From assembly GCA_030674185.1 (NCBI GenBank), contig CM060314.1, positions 32,202,814 to 32,266,813 of the forward strand: DNA of 64,000 bases, in the 5' to 3' direction. The notes under the pieces are model-generated. The model made no database searches, was not told where the DNA came from, and saw only the letters and a list, made by a program, of their open reading frames with translations. This DNA comes from Monoplex corrugatus. Its lineage: Eukaryota > Mollusca > Gastropoda > Littorinimorpha > Ranellidae. A program made the translations under genes and the position numbers. Shown one piece after another: positions 19,843 through 30,999 of this stretch (positions within the stretch are counted from its first letter, which is position 1; each line of letters starts with the position of its first letter).

Positions 19843-21246
19843 TACAGTGCCGGCAGAAAAATCTTTACATTCACAGAATTTGACAAAAATCACTACAAAT
19901 CGTACATTTCAAATCAAATAAGGCATTTTCTAACGTCTACTTGGCCACATACCTAGTATTTTGTCATGTTGCCTTTAGCCTTGATGACCTGGTTCAATCT
20001 GGATGGCATGGACTCTGCCAGGGAGACACAGTAGTGCTTGTCCATGGCCACCCACAGCGTCTTCAGTGTCTACTTCAGCTGTTGCAGACTGCTTGGTTGG
20101 GCCTCCTGGACCTTGTTTTTCATGTAATTCCAGGCATTCTCGATGGGATTGAGATCAGGGGAGTTACCAGGCCACTCCAGCACAGCAATGTTGTTGTCTT
20201 TGAGCCATTTTGTGACAGTCTTGGCCTTGTGTGCTGGGGCCCTGTCTTGCATGAAGAAGCTGCATCCATGGATGCTCCAGAATGGTAGCAGATGTCCCTG
20301 TAGCACATCTAAATATGTGCTGCCATTCATTGTTTGGTGTTTGGGCAGAAAGTAAAGCCCTCCCCTGTCATAATTTCCACTGAATCCTCCCCAAACCATG
20401 ACACTCTCAGTGTTTCACTGTTTTGACAGTGTAACGAGAGTCATACCTGGATGCACCAACAGGCCTGCGCACTGTTTTGGACACACCCCTCACCATTCTG
20501 AATGTGCTTTCATCTGAGAAAAACACCTTTTTCCAGTCCTCTGCTGTCCAGTGCAGATATCTCTTGCAAAAAGCCATCCTTTTCTTTCTCATGGCCTTGG
20601 TTAAGAGAGGTTTCCTTGCAGCCCGGCGAGCTCGTAACTCTAGGTCCTTCTGAAGACGATGTCGGACTGTTCTAGTTGACAAATTTTGAAGCAGATCTGG
20701 ATGTTTTTTCTTCAATGCTGCAGCAGTTATGAATGGGTCTGACTGCACTTCACGTTTTAGGATGCTATCAGTCCTCTGTGTTGTTTTTCTTTTCCTGCCA
20801 GACCCTTCTTTTCTTGTTGGACAGGTACCTGGAGGCAAAGACTTGGCCCTTCTCTTCAGGTCGTAAACAGCCTGTCTTGTCACCCCTAGATCTGCAGCAA
20901 CTCTTATCACTGATATTCCTCGTTCTAAAAGAGTTAAAGCACGAACTTTTTCTTCATTGGAAAGCTTCTTTCGACCCATCGTCAGTCAGCTGTGATGCAG
21001 TTACCATGCTAACTAGCCCTCAAAGAAGCATACTGATGGGCAGGCTCATTACATCAGTGCTAAAAATAGAACACACACCGATATGCCCACAAAGAGTGTG
21101 CAACAGTCAAGCAAGAATACCACCGTCCCAGGCATACACAACACTCAGCAGCAAACCACTTAGGGTTCGTGACAGCTCATAGGTAACGGACATGTGATTT
21201 CTCATCTCGTGCTGTATATGTAAAGATTTTTTTTGCCGGCACTGTA
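19843..21246 (-). mobile_element. Complete Tc1-type DNA transposon
   Basis: Element 19845-21244 (1400 bp), bounded by TA dinucleotides (19843-19844 and 21245-21246). The inverted ends match: left 'cagtgccggcagaaaaatct', and right, read in reverse, 'cagtgccggcaaaaaaaatc', both running into 'tttacat'. It entered at a TA in the motif 'tctagtgTAaactc' of the 78-bp minisatellite and restored that unit on both sides. Orientation is minus. Confidence 0.95.
20070..20979 (-). pseudogene. Tc1 transposase, broken by one frameshift
   Basis: The first frame (20979 to 20407, 190 codons) starts 'MGRKKLSNEEKVRALTLLE' and has the N-terminal paired-like helix-turn-helix ('VAADLGVTRQAVYDLKRR'), a second HTH and the catalytic entry 'FSDESTF'. 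A 2-base deletion after 'VKTVKH' creates a stop. The downstream frame (20399 to 20070) carries 'MVWGGFSG', 'FMQDRAPAHKAK' (second Asp) and 'SPDLNPIENAWNYMK' (Glu) of the DD34E triad, with all three acidic residues present. The family cuts and pastes DNA at TA sites. The frameshift makes this copy non-autonomous, yet its ends look intact and could be moved in trans. Confidence 0.92.
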
Positions 21247-21930
21247 AACTCTTTGCCATCACTAATGTCCTGGTTCCTCTCTCCAGTCTATGTGAGCACT
21301 GTTGATGCCAATAGTTCTAGTGTAAACTATTTGCCGTTATTAATGTCCTGGTTTCTGTTTCATATCTATGTGAGCACTGTTGATGCCAATAGTTCTAGTG
21401 TAAACTCTTTGCCATCACTAATGTCCTGGTTCCTCTCTCCAGTCTGTGTGAGCACTGTTGATGCCAATAGTTCTAGTGTAAACTCTTTGCCATCTCTAAT
21501 GTCCTGGTTCCTCTCTCCAGTCTGTGTGAGCACTGTTGATGCCAATAGTTCTAGTGTAAACTCTTTGCCATCACTAATGTCCTGGTTCCTCTCTCCAGTC
21601 TGTGTGAGGACTGTTGATGTCAATAGTTCTAGTGTAAACTCTTGCCATCACTAATGTCCTGGTTCCTCTCTCCAGTCTGTGTGAGCACTGTTGATGCCAA
21701 TAGTTCTAGTGTAAACTCTTTGCCGTCATTGATATCCTGGTTCTTCTCTCATATCTGTGTGAGCACTGTTGATGCCAATAGTTCTAGTGTAAACTCTTTG
21801 CTATCATTGATGGCCTGGTTCTTCTCTCCTGTCTGTGTGAGCACTGTTGATGTCAATAGTTCCAATGTAAACTCTTTGCTATCATTGATGTCCTGGTTCC
21901 TCTCTCCTGTCTGTGTCAATCATCTCAAGC

Positions 21931-22360
21931 AATTCCGTGTGCGTATGGGAGTGGCTGCAATTGTCCAGGATCTGTTGAATCAAGAAGAAGGAGAAGAAGG
22001 AAAAAGGTTTTTCTTCTTACTGCGCATAGCTCTGATACTATGCCAACTTAGAACACTGCACAAATCAGTGCAGTGACAACAGGCAACACAAACTGATAAC
22101 TCATGGTTTCCGCAACCTGCAAAGATCGTAGGCATGTTATACTAATAAAAGCTCAACAGTTGCCTCCACTTTTCTTAGTAGTTGGTAACTGCCTGGGTTG
22201 CGTATTGTTTTCTCAACCACGCTAGATATTTATCCATACTTTCCTCTCCCCTTCTTCTTTTTACTGGAGAATGTTTTAACATCATTTGTTTGATGCCCTT
22301 TTACTCCTACTTAGGAACTGGTGATCTGGGATGCCTGGGTCATCCAACAGATCTTTCAGG
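21931..22360. other. No recognised gene
   Basis: The open frame of the 78-bp array continues about 50 codons into unique sequence here before stopping at 22076, and an AATAAA lies at about 22145. I see no domain and no splice signals that would make it a real 3' exon. Confidence 0.35.
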
Positions 22361-22958
22361 CGGACTTTTCCACATTCTCACACACATTGCGACACCGTTC
22401 CTCCATATATGCTCTTCCTCCACTTCCTCACTGACTGTGCCATAATTTTCTTCCACAGAATTGCCACATCCTCCCTCCACATCCTCACATATTTGCCACT
22501 GTATCAAAGCGCATACAGTACAAACTAGACACCATGTGCTACAAAAGCCTCAATAACGCAGCCCCCGATTACCTGTCAAGCCTACTTGAGATCTATGTTC
22601 CCTCACGTACCCTCCGCTCTGCCTCCGATCCTTTGACTTTTCGCTTTCCACGCACTAAGCTCAATACCTATGGTCCACGCACCTTCTCTGTTTCTGGTCC
22701 ACTTTCCTGGAACAAACTTCCTCTCTCAGTCCGTCAGCAACCTACTTTTGCCTCCTTCAAGTCCGCTCTCAAAACTCACCTTTTCTCCTCTGCATAAAAT
22801 CCTAACCTCACTCAACCCCCCTCTGCAGCCTGTCTCCGCTCGGAGGGGAATCACCTTGTTTTAATATATAATTGTATATGATGTGCTCTCTGTGGTTTTC
22901 CATTGGTTTTATTCTTGCTTTTATTGCTTTTATTCTTTTCTCCCCATTTGTGGCCATG

Positions 22959-23030
<72 letters not shown>

Positions 23031-23530
23031 TGTGCGCTATATAAATATTGTAATTATTATGTATGCATGTGCGTACGTATGTATGTATGTATGTATGTAT
23101 GTATGTATGTATGTATGTATACGCTTAGATTTATGTATGTATGTATGTATGCATGTATACGCTCAGCTTAGATTTATGTATGTAAGTATGTATGCATGTA
23201 TGTATGCATGTATACGCTCATATGTATGTAGGTATGTATGCATGTATACGCTCAGCGCTTAGATTTGATTTTATCAAGATTTTGCGCTATATAAATAAAA
23301 TATATTATTATTATTACATTCTTCACCTACATCCTCACACACTTTGCCGTCTCATTCCTATAAGTCTTACATACTTTGTTACATCCTTTTTCACAACGTT
23401 ATAGTCAGTTTTTGCCATTTTTTTGTCTACGTCCTCACATACTTGGGCACATCCTTTCCCTACATTGTCGCAGTCTTTGACAATTCTTCCTGCAAATCTC
23501 ACAGTCACTTGCCAGTCCTCCCACATCTCC
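22360..23530. repeat. Old C/T-rich minisatellite around a LINE insertion
   Basis: At 22360-22495 and 23318-23530 there are diverged units of 'ccacatcctcacacactt', 'gccac' type, about 40 bp each. The two parts are separated by the LINE fragment at 22497-23317, so the minisatellite was the insertion target. Confidence 0.55.
22497..23317 (+). mobile_element. LINE (CR1/L2/Rex1-like) 3' end
   Basis: From about 22505 to 22797 the sequence encodes the LINE protein C-terminus: 'KRIQYKLDTMCYKSLNNAAP', 'YLSSLLEIYVPSRTLRSASD', 'GPRTFSVSGPLSWNKLPLSV', 'FKSALKTHLFSSA', stop. The 3' region contains a GT/GTGC and TATG microsatellite expansion (about 22960-23240) and ends 'cgcttagatttgattttat', 'caagattttgcgctatataa' with an ATT-repeat tail at about 23300-23317. 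The gcgc...gcgc pair makes a small hairpin at the 3' end. 5'-truncated. Confidence 0.82.
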
Positions 23531-24330
23531 ACTCCCTCTATGGCTTCATTGCAATGATCGCAATGACACCTGAGTGACTGGAGTGGCTTATTCCTGGAGA
23601 CTGAAATTCACCATGCGCATGCAGAAGCTGAACATTGTATTGGATTGCATTTAGCTGCATTCATTTCGTCTAACAATGGATTTTGTGGTGTGAAAGGTGG
23701 ATTGTCCTGACTGGGTTGAACACTTAACAAGGACTGCCGACTAGAAAATGTGTTCTGTTGGTATGTCTGTCTGTCACGTTGTTCATGTAAAAAAGTGGAT
23801 ACCCATGGATGTCCTTCCAAAAACGTAAAAATAAACTCAAAAACAAACACCCCCCCCCCCCCAAACCTATAACTTGAAACCGCAGTCTAAAGCATCAAAA
23901 GGCCTTTTCAAAATCGAGACACGTTAATTAACCTGGTAAAATTGTGCTTGAACATAATACTGACCACATGTGTTTGAATTATTTTTTCTTGCAAATCTTA
24001 TGCCTCACATTGATTATACATGCACAGTTAGGAGTGAATACGCTTAAAACCTTAAAAATTACTCCGTAAACGTGATGTACTGTAATGATATGTCATGTTC
24101 AAAACATGTCTTCATAGAAACTAGTTATATCAGAGTTGCTCATGTTTAGCTCCTTTTCATTTAAATTGGGAAACATGTGAAGTTAAATGGTAAAAATGCC
24201 CGTATAATCCTGAGGTGAAAGGAAATTTAGGTGATAAATAGCACTCATTTCCCAATGTCAGCACTATGAGGTTCTGCATACCTTCTTTCTTCCTTCCTTG
24301 CTTGACTATTCCCAGCACTCAAAAGGATCA
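23531..24330. other. No gene seen
   Basis: Unique AT-rich sequence with a C14-type run near 23850. No coding segment or repeat recognised. Confidence 0.5.
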
Positions 24331-24339
24331 TGTCATGCA

Positions 24340-24739
24340 CCCATTCGCACCTGGGTAGATTTGACCTCTGCCCAGCCTCATCGTTCTGCCTCTGACACTA
24401 CATGTTTACAACTCCTCAACACAGATGTTCCACAGTCGGTCGCCACTCATTTTCTGTGTCTGGTCCATATGCATACCATTGGAGTGAGCTTCCCTTGTCC
24501 CTTCGACAGTCACACACTCTGCTCTGTCTTCCTTCAAGGCACCTTTTTGTCCAGTGGTTATTTTCACCTCTACGCATTCACCCCTTCGTCCCATCACCCC
24601 CCCCCTTCCCTTGTCCTTTCCCTCCAGAATGAAGGTGCTTTGTATTCTCAAGTTTTTGTTGTTGTTGTCATTATGAGTGAAGGTTTTAGTGAAAGATGAG
24701 GGTGCGCGCTTTGATTTACATAGCAAGATTCAGCGCCAT

Positions 24740-24781
<42 letters not shown>

Positions 24782-24912
24782 GTCGTCGTCGTCGTCGTCG
24801 TCGTCATTATCGTTATCGTTACTACTGTTATGGTTATTTTTATGACATTTATTAATATTACTAATTATATCATCATCATCATCATCATCATCATCGTCAT
24901 CATCATTATCAT
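24340..24912 (+). mobile_element. LINE 3' end, second subfamily, with (CAT)n tail
   Basis: Decayed C-terminus with 'HSFSVSGPYAYHWSELPLSL' and 'RQSHTL', clearly related to the LINE end at 22497-23317 ('TFSVSGPLSWNKLPLSVRQ'). A 3' region ends 'gcgctttgatttacatagca' and 'agattcagcgcc', then an ATC/CGT trinucleotide tract at 24738-24915. As in the other copy, a gcgc hairpin precedes the simple-repeat tail. Confidence 0.65.
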
Positions 24913-24915
24913 TAC

Positions 24916-25686
24916 GATTTAAGCCCATCGGCACAAACATAAATTTGTAGGTGAGGTATTCATAAAGATACACGCATTTGCAACTGTTTCTATTGTTTCT
25001 GTCGGTTTCAAATTGTCTGTGTCAATAATTTGAGCTATTCAGAAGCTATGGCGACTTTTCCACACCCTTTTATTTTTTGGCCTTTGCGCCTGGACATAGG
25101 TGTGCTCTTCCTGAATAAAAATGTGAACCGTTTACAGACTGATAAGGTATACACAAAAGTGTAGGTCTAGCCAAGTAACCATTGAAATTAGCGACAGTAC
25201 TACGAACTGTCAAATTATGAATACGATTTTAATTACTGTGATGCATTAAAACAAGTGTGATAAAATTCAAATACCAAAAATGTAAAAAAAAACTTAAATA
25301 AAATCAAATTATCAAAATGTATTAAAAGATATAAATAAAATTCAAATTATAAAGAAGAATCAAAAATGTATAAAGTTAAAACTTAAATCCCCAAGATGTG
25401 TCAAAAATTGTAAATGAAATTCCAATTATTGAGATGGAATAAAACAAAATAAAATTCAACTTGCCTGGACGTACTAAAAACTAAAGTAAATGTGAGTGTA
25501 AGATTGTCTCCCTTGGAACTGTAAGAACAAACAGATACAAAGAGATAAGACAGATCGTTTATTCGACACAATAAACTCTCTGGTCTATAACACAAATCAA
25601 AACAAAACTGAAACATCGCTATCCAAAGAAGCAGGTCTGTCGAGGTCCACACAGAACTAAACGCATCACTGGTTATGGAAGTATAG
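24916..25686. other. No gene seen
   Basis: Very AT-rich, with loosely repeated 'aaaattcaaatta' phrases at about 25200-25460 that suggest a decayed minisatellite. No coding sequence recognised. Confidence 0.45.
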
Positions 25687-26730
25687 GAGCTTCCCATTTA
25701 CTTACTTTACTTTTTCCTTCCGCCTGTACCGGTGGGCGTCGCGGGGAGATACAGTCGTCTGTCAGCAGCAAGGCGGGTGGCCTGGAGAAGGGACATCTCG
25801 TGAGCTCTGAGGGTGTCTGCCACGGAGTCGCTCCATCGTCGTCTTGGTCTTCCTCTGGCTGTCCAGCCAGAGTATCTGGTGTTGTATGCCCGAAGAGCTG
25901 GATGGTTTAGGGGCAAACGTGTGAGGTGTCCGAACCACTTGATCCTCATATGTTCGATGTGTTGTAGGATTAGTGTTGCTCCTACCATGTCTCATATCAC
26001 CTCATTTCTGATCTTGTCCCGCCTTGTCTTGTTTACTGCTTTCCTCAGGCATTTCATTTCACAGGTGACCAGTTTTCTCTCGAGGACTTTAGTTAGGGAC
26101 CATGTCTGGCACTGGTATGTCAGCGTTGGTAGAAAAATGGCGTTGATGAGTTTCGCCTTAGTGCTGGTGGGAATGCTGGGGTGTTTCAGGAGAGGGGCAA
26201 GTTGGTAGCTGACTGCGTTGGCTTTCTGGCATCTGGTCTCGATTTCTCTGTCTAGTTTGCCATTTTCAGTAAAGATGCTGCCCAGGTATTTAAATTCACT
26301 GGCTTCCTTCAACTGGGTTCCGTTGATGTTGATATCCAGTTTGTTTGGTCTCTTACTGACAGTCATGACCTCGGTCTTGCTGACGCTGATCTTCATGCCG
26401 TATGTCTCGCAGCTTTCATTGAGCTGGTCTGTGTGCTCCTGTAGCTGTATCTTGTCATTGTTCACCATTGCCTGGTCGTCCGCAAATATGAGTTCATTGA
26501 GTGCCTCAGGGTCTGGGTTTGCCTCCTTCGTAATCTGATCCATATAGATTACGAAGAGAAGAGGGGAGAGATTACAGCCCTGCCTTACTCCCGATGTCAC
26601 TGGGAACCAGTCAGATGTTCCACTGGCGGTGCGGACTGCACTCCTGCTGTTGGCGTAGATGACCCGAATGTTGTCTAGCAGCTGGCCCTTGACGTCGTAC
26701 TGCTCGAGGACCTTCCATGAGCTTCCCATT
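25687..26730 (-). mobile_element. 5'-truncated LINE with 12-bp target duplication
   Basis: Element 25699-26718 on the minus strand, flanked by the direct repeat 'gagcttcccatt' at 25687-25698 and 26719-26730. The coding part begins inside the reverse transcriptase: 'WFPVTSGVRQGCNLSPLLFV', then the catalytic box 'LIFADDQAMV', 'SEFKYLGSIFTENGKLDREI', 'TYQCQTWSLTK', stopping at 25992. After a short break it resumes to 25707 with 'HMRIKWFGHLTRLP' and 'GRPRRRWSDSVADTLR'. The 3' tail is AAGTA-type. The FADD aspartates are intact, but the 5' half (endonuclease and RT fingers) is missing, the usual result of incomplete reverse transcription. Confidence 0.9.
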
Positions 26731-26859
26731 GAAAAACCTAAACATTGACACTGTGCTGTTCCAGGGCCTTTCGAACTTTTTTAACTGATAGACAACGAGA
26801 TGTTTGTTTGTAGACGATCAGAGTCGAGTACACAAAAAGAAGAAAGACTGCAGGGATAC

Positions 26860-28440
26860 ATACTCAGCTCCCATACGAACTCATTTTCTGATACCAGCAT
26901 GTCACGCAGTGGCTTCGTGGTCTCTGCCAGGTGAGGAGCGAAATTGGACAGGTAAGTTACCATGCCCAGCATGGTATCGAGCTCCTTTCTCTCAGCTGGA
27001 GGCTTCATGCTTTCAATGGCCTTAACTTTCTGTGGGTCAGGCTTGATTCCTTCAGATGAAATGATGTGGCCAAAGTAGTCCACTTTCTGCACGCCGATCT
27101 CCAGTTTCTCAGGGCTGAGTTCAGTCCCTTCTCCGTGGCCCTGTCAAGGGCAGCTTTGACGTTTTTGTTGTGTTCTGCCTTGGATGTCCCTGCCACCAGC
27201 ACGTCATCCACCAGCGTAACAAACCCGGCAGGCCCTTAAATATCTCGTCCATCTTTCTTTGAAATTCATCCTGGGCGCTCACCAGGCCAAAGGGCATGCG
27301 CAAGAACCGATACCCCCCAAAGGGCGTGTTGAATGTGGTCAGGTAAGATGCCTTAGTAAACAGTTTAATTTGCCAGTATCCGTTTTCGGCATCTATCTTG
27401 CAAAAGTACTTGGCGCCAGGGATCTTGGCCAGAGCATCCTCCAGTGTTGGCAAGGCGTAGTGGGGCCTCTTTACTGTCTGGTTCAAAATTTTGGGTCCAA
27501 GCAGATGTGTAGCTTCCCGTTGGGTTTTTCTACACCACTAGCGAGTTGACCCAGTCTGTGGGCCGTGTGACTTTGGCGATGACTCCAGCTTCCTGCATGG
27601 CGTCCAGTTCCTCTTTCAGGCGATCCGTCAGTGCACGTGGGACACGTCTTGGTGGGTGGACCACCGGCACGGCATCTTCTTGAAGGTGGATGTTCACTTC
27701 CCCTTCTACATTGCCCAATATGTCGTCGAATGTGTGTTTGTATTCATTGAGAATAGTTTCTTTGGTCATCTGAGGGCTGGTGATGGCGAGGACCATCTGG
27801 ATGATTTGTAACTGCAGGGAGGTCTGAAGCCCGAGGACAAGCTGGGAGCGACCCGATGTATCAGCCACGTAGAACATGCCTTTGTAGTGCTGGTCCTTGT
27901 ATGAGCATTACAGTTCCATTATACCCTTGACGTTAATGTGTTGACCTGCATACCCGTATACATTTGTCTTATTGGGTTTGAGGTGGGGAGGGGGGGTTCA
28001 TTTGGACATCTTTCTGAAGACTTGGTATGGGATCACGCTGACCTGCTGGCCTGTGTCGATTTTGAAGTGCAGGACATCGCCTGTTTCCATGCTGATGTTG
28101 GCATATGCAGTGTTAGATCGGTCCATGCCGTCGGCAATGATGTCAACAGTGAAAGATGTGTCTGATTCGTTCTGTTGCTCTGGATCTTCCACCTGGTGGA
28201 CTGTTCTTGTCTTCCTTCTTGATCGGCAAACTTTGGAGATGTCGTTCAGTTTGCCGCCTTGCAGACACTGTTGGCCGTAGGCTGGGCATGCTCTTTTACC
28301 ATTTCTGTGCCCACAGTTGCTGCAGTCAAATGTGTCATCTTTCCATTTTCTTTGTGTTTGTGGTTTGTAGTTTTTCTTCTTGTTTGCCTGGTTTTGGTAG
28401 GACTGTCTGTTTTCTTCACTATTCTCCAAGCGTCTTCACC
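26860..28440 (-). pseudogene. Gypsy-type gag/protease/reverse transcriptase remnant
   Basis: Minus-strand LTR-retrotransposon remains. First (28429-27998) comes a zinc-knuckle-like 'DCSNCGHRNGKRACPAYGQQ' followed by the aspartic protease signature 'LHFKIDTGQQVSVIP'. Next (27877-27530) is 'PPRRVPRALTDRLKEELDAM' and 'GVIAKVTRPTDWVNSLVV', the start of the RT. Then (27486-27121) come 'PHYALPTLEDALAKIPGAKY', 'FCKIDAENGYWQIKL' and 'YRFLRMPFGLVSAQDEFQRK', with 'LVDDVLVAGTSKAEHN' (catalytic DD) in another frame. The remnant fades out in the RT thumb and the start of RNase H ('LSNFAPHLAETTKPLRDML') near 26862. Multiple frameshifts, no LTRs, no integrase. Confidence 0.88.
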
Positions 28441-28634
28441 TGTAAGAACTACAACATGAAAATCAGCATCAGCACATTAAGACGATGAAGATCAACAGAA
28501 CATCATGCCGCTGACACAGATACACAGGGGTCAACTCTGATCATAAATGCTTTTGCCAGTCTCGACTAAAAGAAGAAGCACTCCGCTTTTTCCAGGTGAC
28601 ACGTGAGCAGTTTGAATTGAATGAAGCGCCTTAC

Positions 28635-28661
28635 GTGTGTGTGTGTGTGTGTGTGTGTGTG

Positions 28662-28727
<66 letters not shown>
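28635..28727. repeat. (GT)n microsatellite
   Basis: About 46 GT units with one GTTGTG break near 28660. The flanking sequence 28441-28634 has no recognisable gene. Confidence 0.95.
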
Positions 28728-29140
28728 TTCCCTTGCAGGGCTTCAGATGTTGTCCTCGTTTTTTGGGGGGATCATGTGTGGTAGGTGTTGCAAGTGTTGT
28801 ATTTGGTTTAACTAAGCTGAACTGTACTGGTCTCAAAATTTCCTAGTCATATTTCATCATCACTTGATCATAAGTTTTTTTGGTGAGCAATTAAGCCCCA
28901 AGAGTGAGTAACTAGCTAGGCTAACATTTAGTCAGACTTTTCTAATGGCACCAGGTTGTCCTGCAGTCTATAGAAGAAGAAGACGTCGATATGTTCTCGT
29001 TTGTGGCCTTGGTGGGGAAGTCCATGTCCTCCTAGGCACATCCTGGGGGCTGTTGCTGTCTTGTGTCATCTTCGTGTTATCAGGAATTTGACAGTTTTCG
29101 AGCTATGGGTGACGTATTGTTGGGTGATAAATGATTTTGG
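28728..29140. other. No gene seen
   Basis: Unique sequence without a recognisable coding segment, repeat or RNA. Confidence 0.5.
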
Positions 29141-29149
29141 CCAGACCTC

Positions 29150-29334
29150 TATATACATCTATGTCTATATCATATCCATCTATCTACCATCTATTAATCT
29201 ATCTATCTATATGTTATCTATCCATCTATCTATCTATCTATCTATCTATTATCTATCTATCTATCATATCAATGGATCTATCTATCTATCTGTCTATCTT
29301 TCTCTCTCTATATATCTATCTATCTATCTATCTA

Positions 29335-29380
<46 letters not shown>
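29150..29380. repeat. (TCTA)n then (TA)n microsatellite
   Basis: TCTA tetranucleotides to about 29337, then about 20 TA units. It abuts the 5' truncation point of the LINE fragment that follows. Confidence 0.92.
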
Positions 29381-29381
<1 letters not shown>

Positions 29382-29394
29382 TGTATGTATAAAA

Positions 29395-30300
29395 TTAATC
29401 TTCATGGGACAGGAGAGGGAGCAGGAAATAGTTGAATTTTATGGCCTTGGCACACAAAATGAAAGGGGAGAGAAACTTGTGGAATGGGCACAGATGAACG
29501 AGTTCATAGTAGGAAACACCTGGTTTGAGCAGTCTGACAGCAGAAGATGGACATGGATAAGTCCAGGATATAATACTAAAAATCAAATTGGTTACATCCA
29601 GATAAATAAAAGATTTACAAATTTTTTACTGATAGCAAAAACACTACCAGGCGCATACTGCAACAGTGATCGAAATTCTGTAAGGGGAAGATTTAGGCTA
29701 AAACAAGAAAAAAGAAGAAAACAGACCAAAAGTAACATCAAACTAAATCTTGGAATCTTAAAGACAGATGAAGCAACCTGTGAAAAAATGTACGAACATG
29801 TTCAAATCAAATTCAGCGCTCTTGAGGACGTTGGTGACAGTGGAGAACAATGGACAAAGTTGAGAAACTCAGTAAATGAAGCTTGTGAAGAAATCCCTAG
29901 AGTTGAAAGAAAATAAAAAAAAAAAACTGGATGACAAAAGAAACTCTAGGCTTGATGGAAGAACGGAGGAAGCAAAGGGAAAAGAGGAAGAATACTAGAG
30001 GATAAACAGGAAAAAAGTTAGAGCAGCACTGAAAAAGATGAAACCGGGAAAAGCCCAGACCAGGCAATAACACAAAAGAAAGGATAGAGGCCCTAGAATA
30101 TTTCGTTATTGTAAAAATAACAGTTCTCCTAAATGAAATTTATGACACCGGACCGGAAAAATCCCCAAAGATATGTCAAAATCAATTTTTATTGCACTTC
30201 CAAAGAAAACAGGGGCTATAGAATAAAAAACCCACCGAACAATCAGCTTGATGAGTCATGTCGCAAAAATCCTATTTAAAATTATATTGCGTCTGAGTTT
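29395..30300 (+). mobile_element. LINE family A, endonuclease fragment
   Basis: Encodes the C-terminal part of an APE-type endonuclease: 'EIVEFYGLGTQNERGEKLVE', 'NEFIVGNTWFEQ', 'RRWTWISPGYNTKNQIGYIQ', 'INKRFTNFLLIAKTLPGAYC', 'NSDRNSVRGRF' (the usual SDHN-type end is altered). It continues into the start of the RT ('KKMKPGKAP', 'IPKDMSKSIF', 'ALPKKTGAIE', 'RTISLMSHVAKILFKIIL') and stops at about 30300. It is the same family as 31000-34650, and both copies are broken by stops. Confidence 0.8.
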
Positions 30301-30995
30301 TGTGAAGGATCAGATAGTCTGCCTGATAATTGCAGGCAGGTTTGGGTGCAGCACTTTGGCACTGTCCGGGTGCAATGAATTCCTCTTGAACAAACTCCAA
30401 GCTCCACACTAGACAGTTTGACATCCACCCAAGACTACAGACGAAACAACACGAGCTTCCCCCTCTTTGTGGGACAGAGGTTGAACTTCTACCTAGGGAT
30501 GTCAGATGATTTGACACAATAACCCACAAGACACCAACATGACACCACAATGACTTTTTCCACAGTGACCAGTCAGTTTAGATGACAGTGCTATAGATGT
30601 CTAAGGGCTGATGTGAAGCATCTAGTGTGTTGGCCAATGACTGCGTGCTTGTCACCTCTCTCTTACAGCCCGCTCCGCTGGCTAGCACTGCCACTTGAAG
30701 GTCTGTGAAAAGGAGAACAGAATGCTTAAGTCTCGCTCTGTCAGTACACAGCCTCTCCGTCAACAAGCCCTACGTAGTGCCTCCTCTTGGCGACATGTGG
30801 TAACTGAGCACCTTACGGAATCAGACTGAACTGCAGGTCTCGGAGTAGGTGGTCTCGGAGTAGGTCTAGATCCAGACGTGCGGCACGCGGGTCCAGTGGT
30901 GTATGGACATGCCCTGGTGCCTACCAAGAACCCCTGGCTATGGCTAAATAGCACCACTACTTTCTGGGTGTCTGAGGAGAGACCACGGCTAGGGG
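30301..30995. other. No gene seen
   Basis: Unique sequence. The only structure noticed is a short direct repeat, 'ggtctcggagtaggt', twice at about 30836-30866. Confidence 0.45.
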
Positions 30996-30999
30996 AGTA

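Larger units (their letters stand above)
19415..21930. repeat. 78-bp minisatellite split by a Tc1 transposon
   Basis: Units of 78 bp ('gtgagcactgttgatgcc', 'aatagttctagtgtaaact', 'cctggttcctctctccagt'), about 5 copies at 19420-19842 and 9 at 21247-21930. Unit starts at 21370 and 21448 fix the period. Left and right halves belong to slightly different sub-families ('cctctttcatatct' versus 'cctctctccagtct'). Since 78 is a multiple of 3, a 26-residue repeat stays open, but this is a by-product. Confidence 0.92.

Noticed and set aside
20733..21182. 149-codon plus-strand frame within the Tc1 element
   Set aside because: It is antisense to the transposase, which has the recognisable motifs.
29131..29916. 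261-codon frame read as one gene from 29131
   Set aside because: The first third is TCTA/TA microsatellite. Only the part from about 29395 is real LINE coding sequence.
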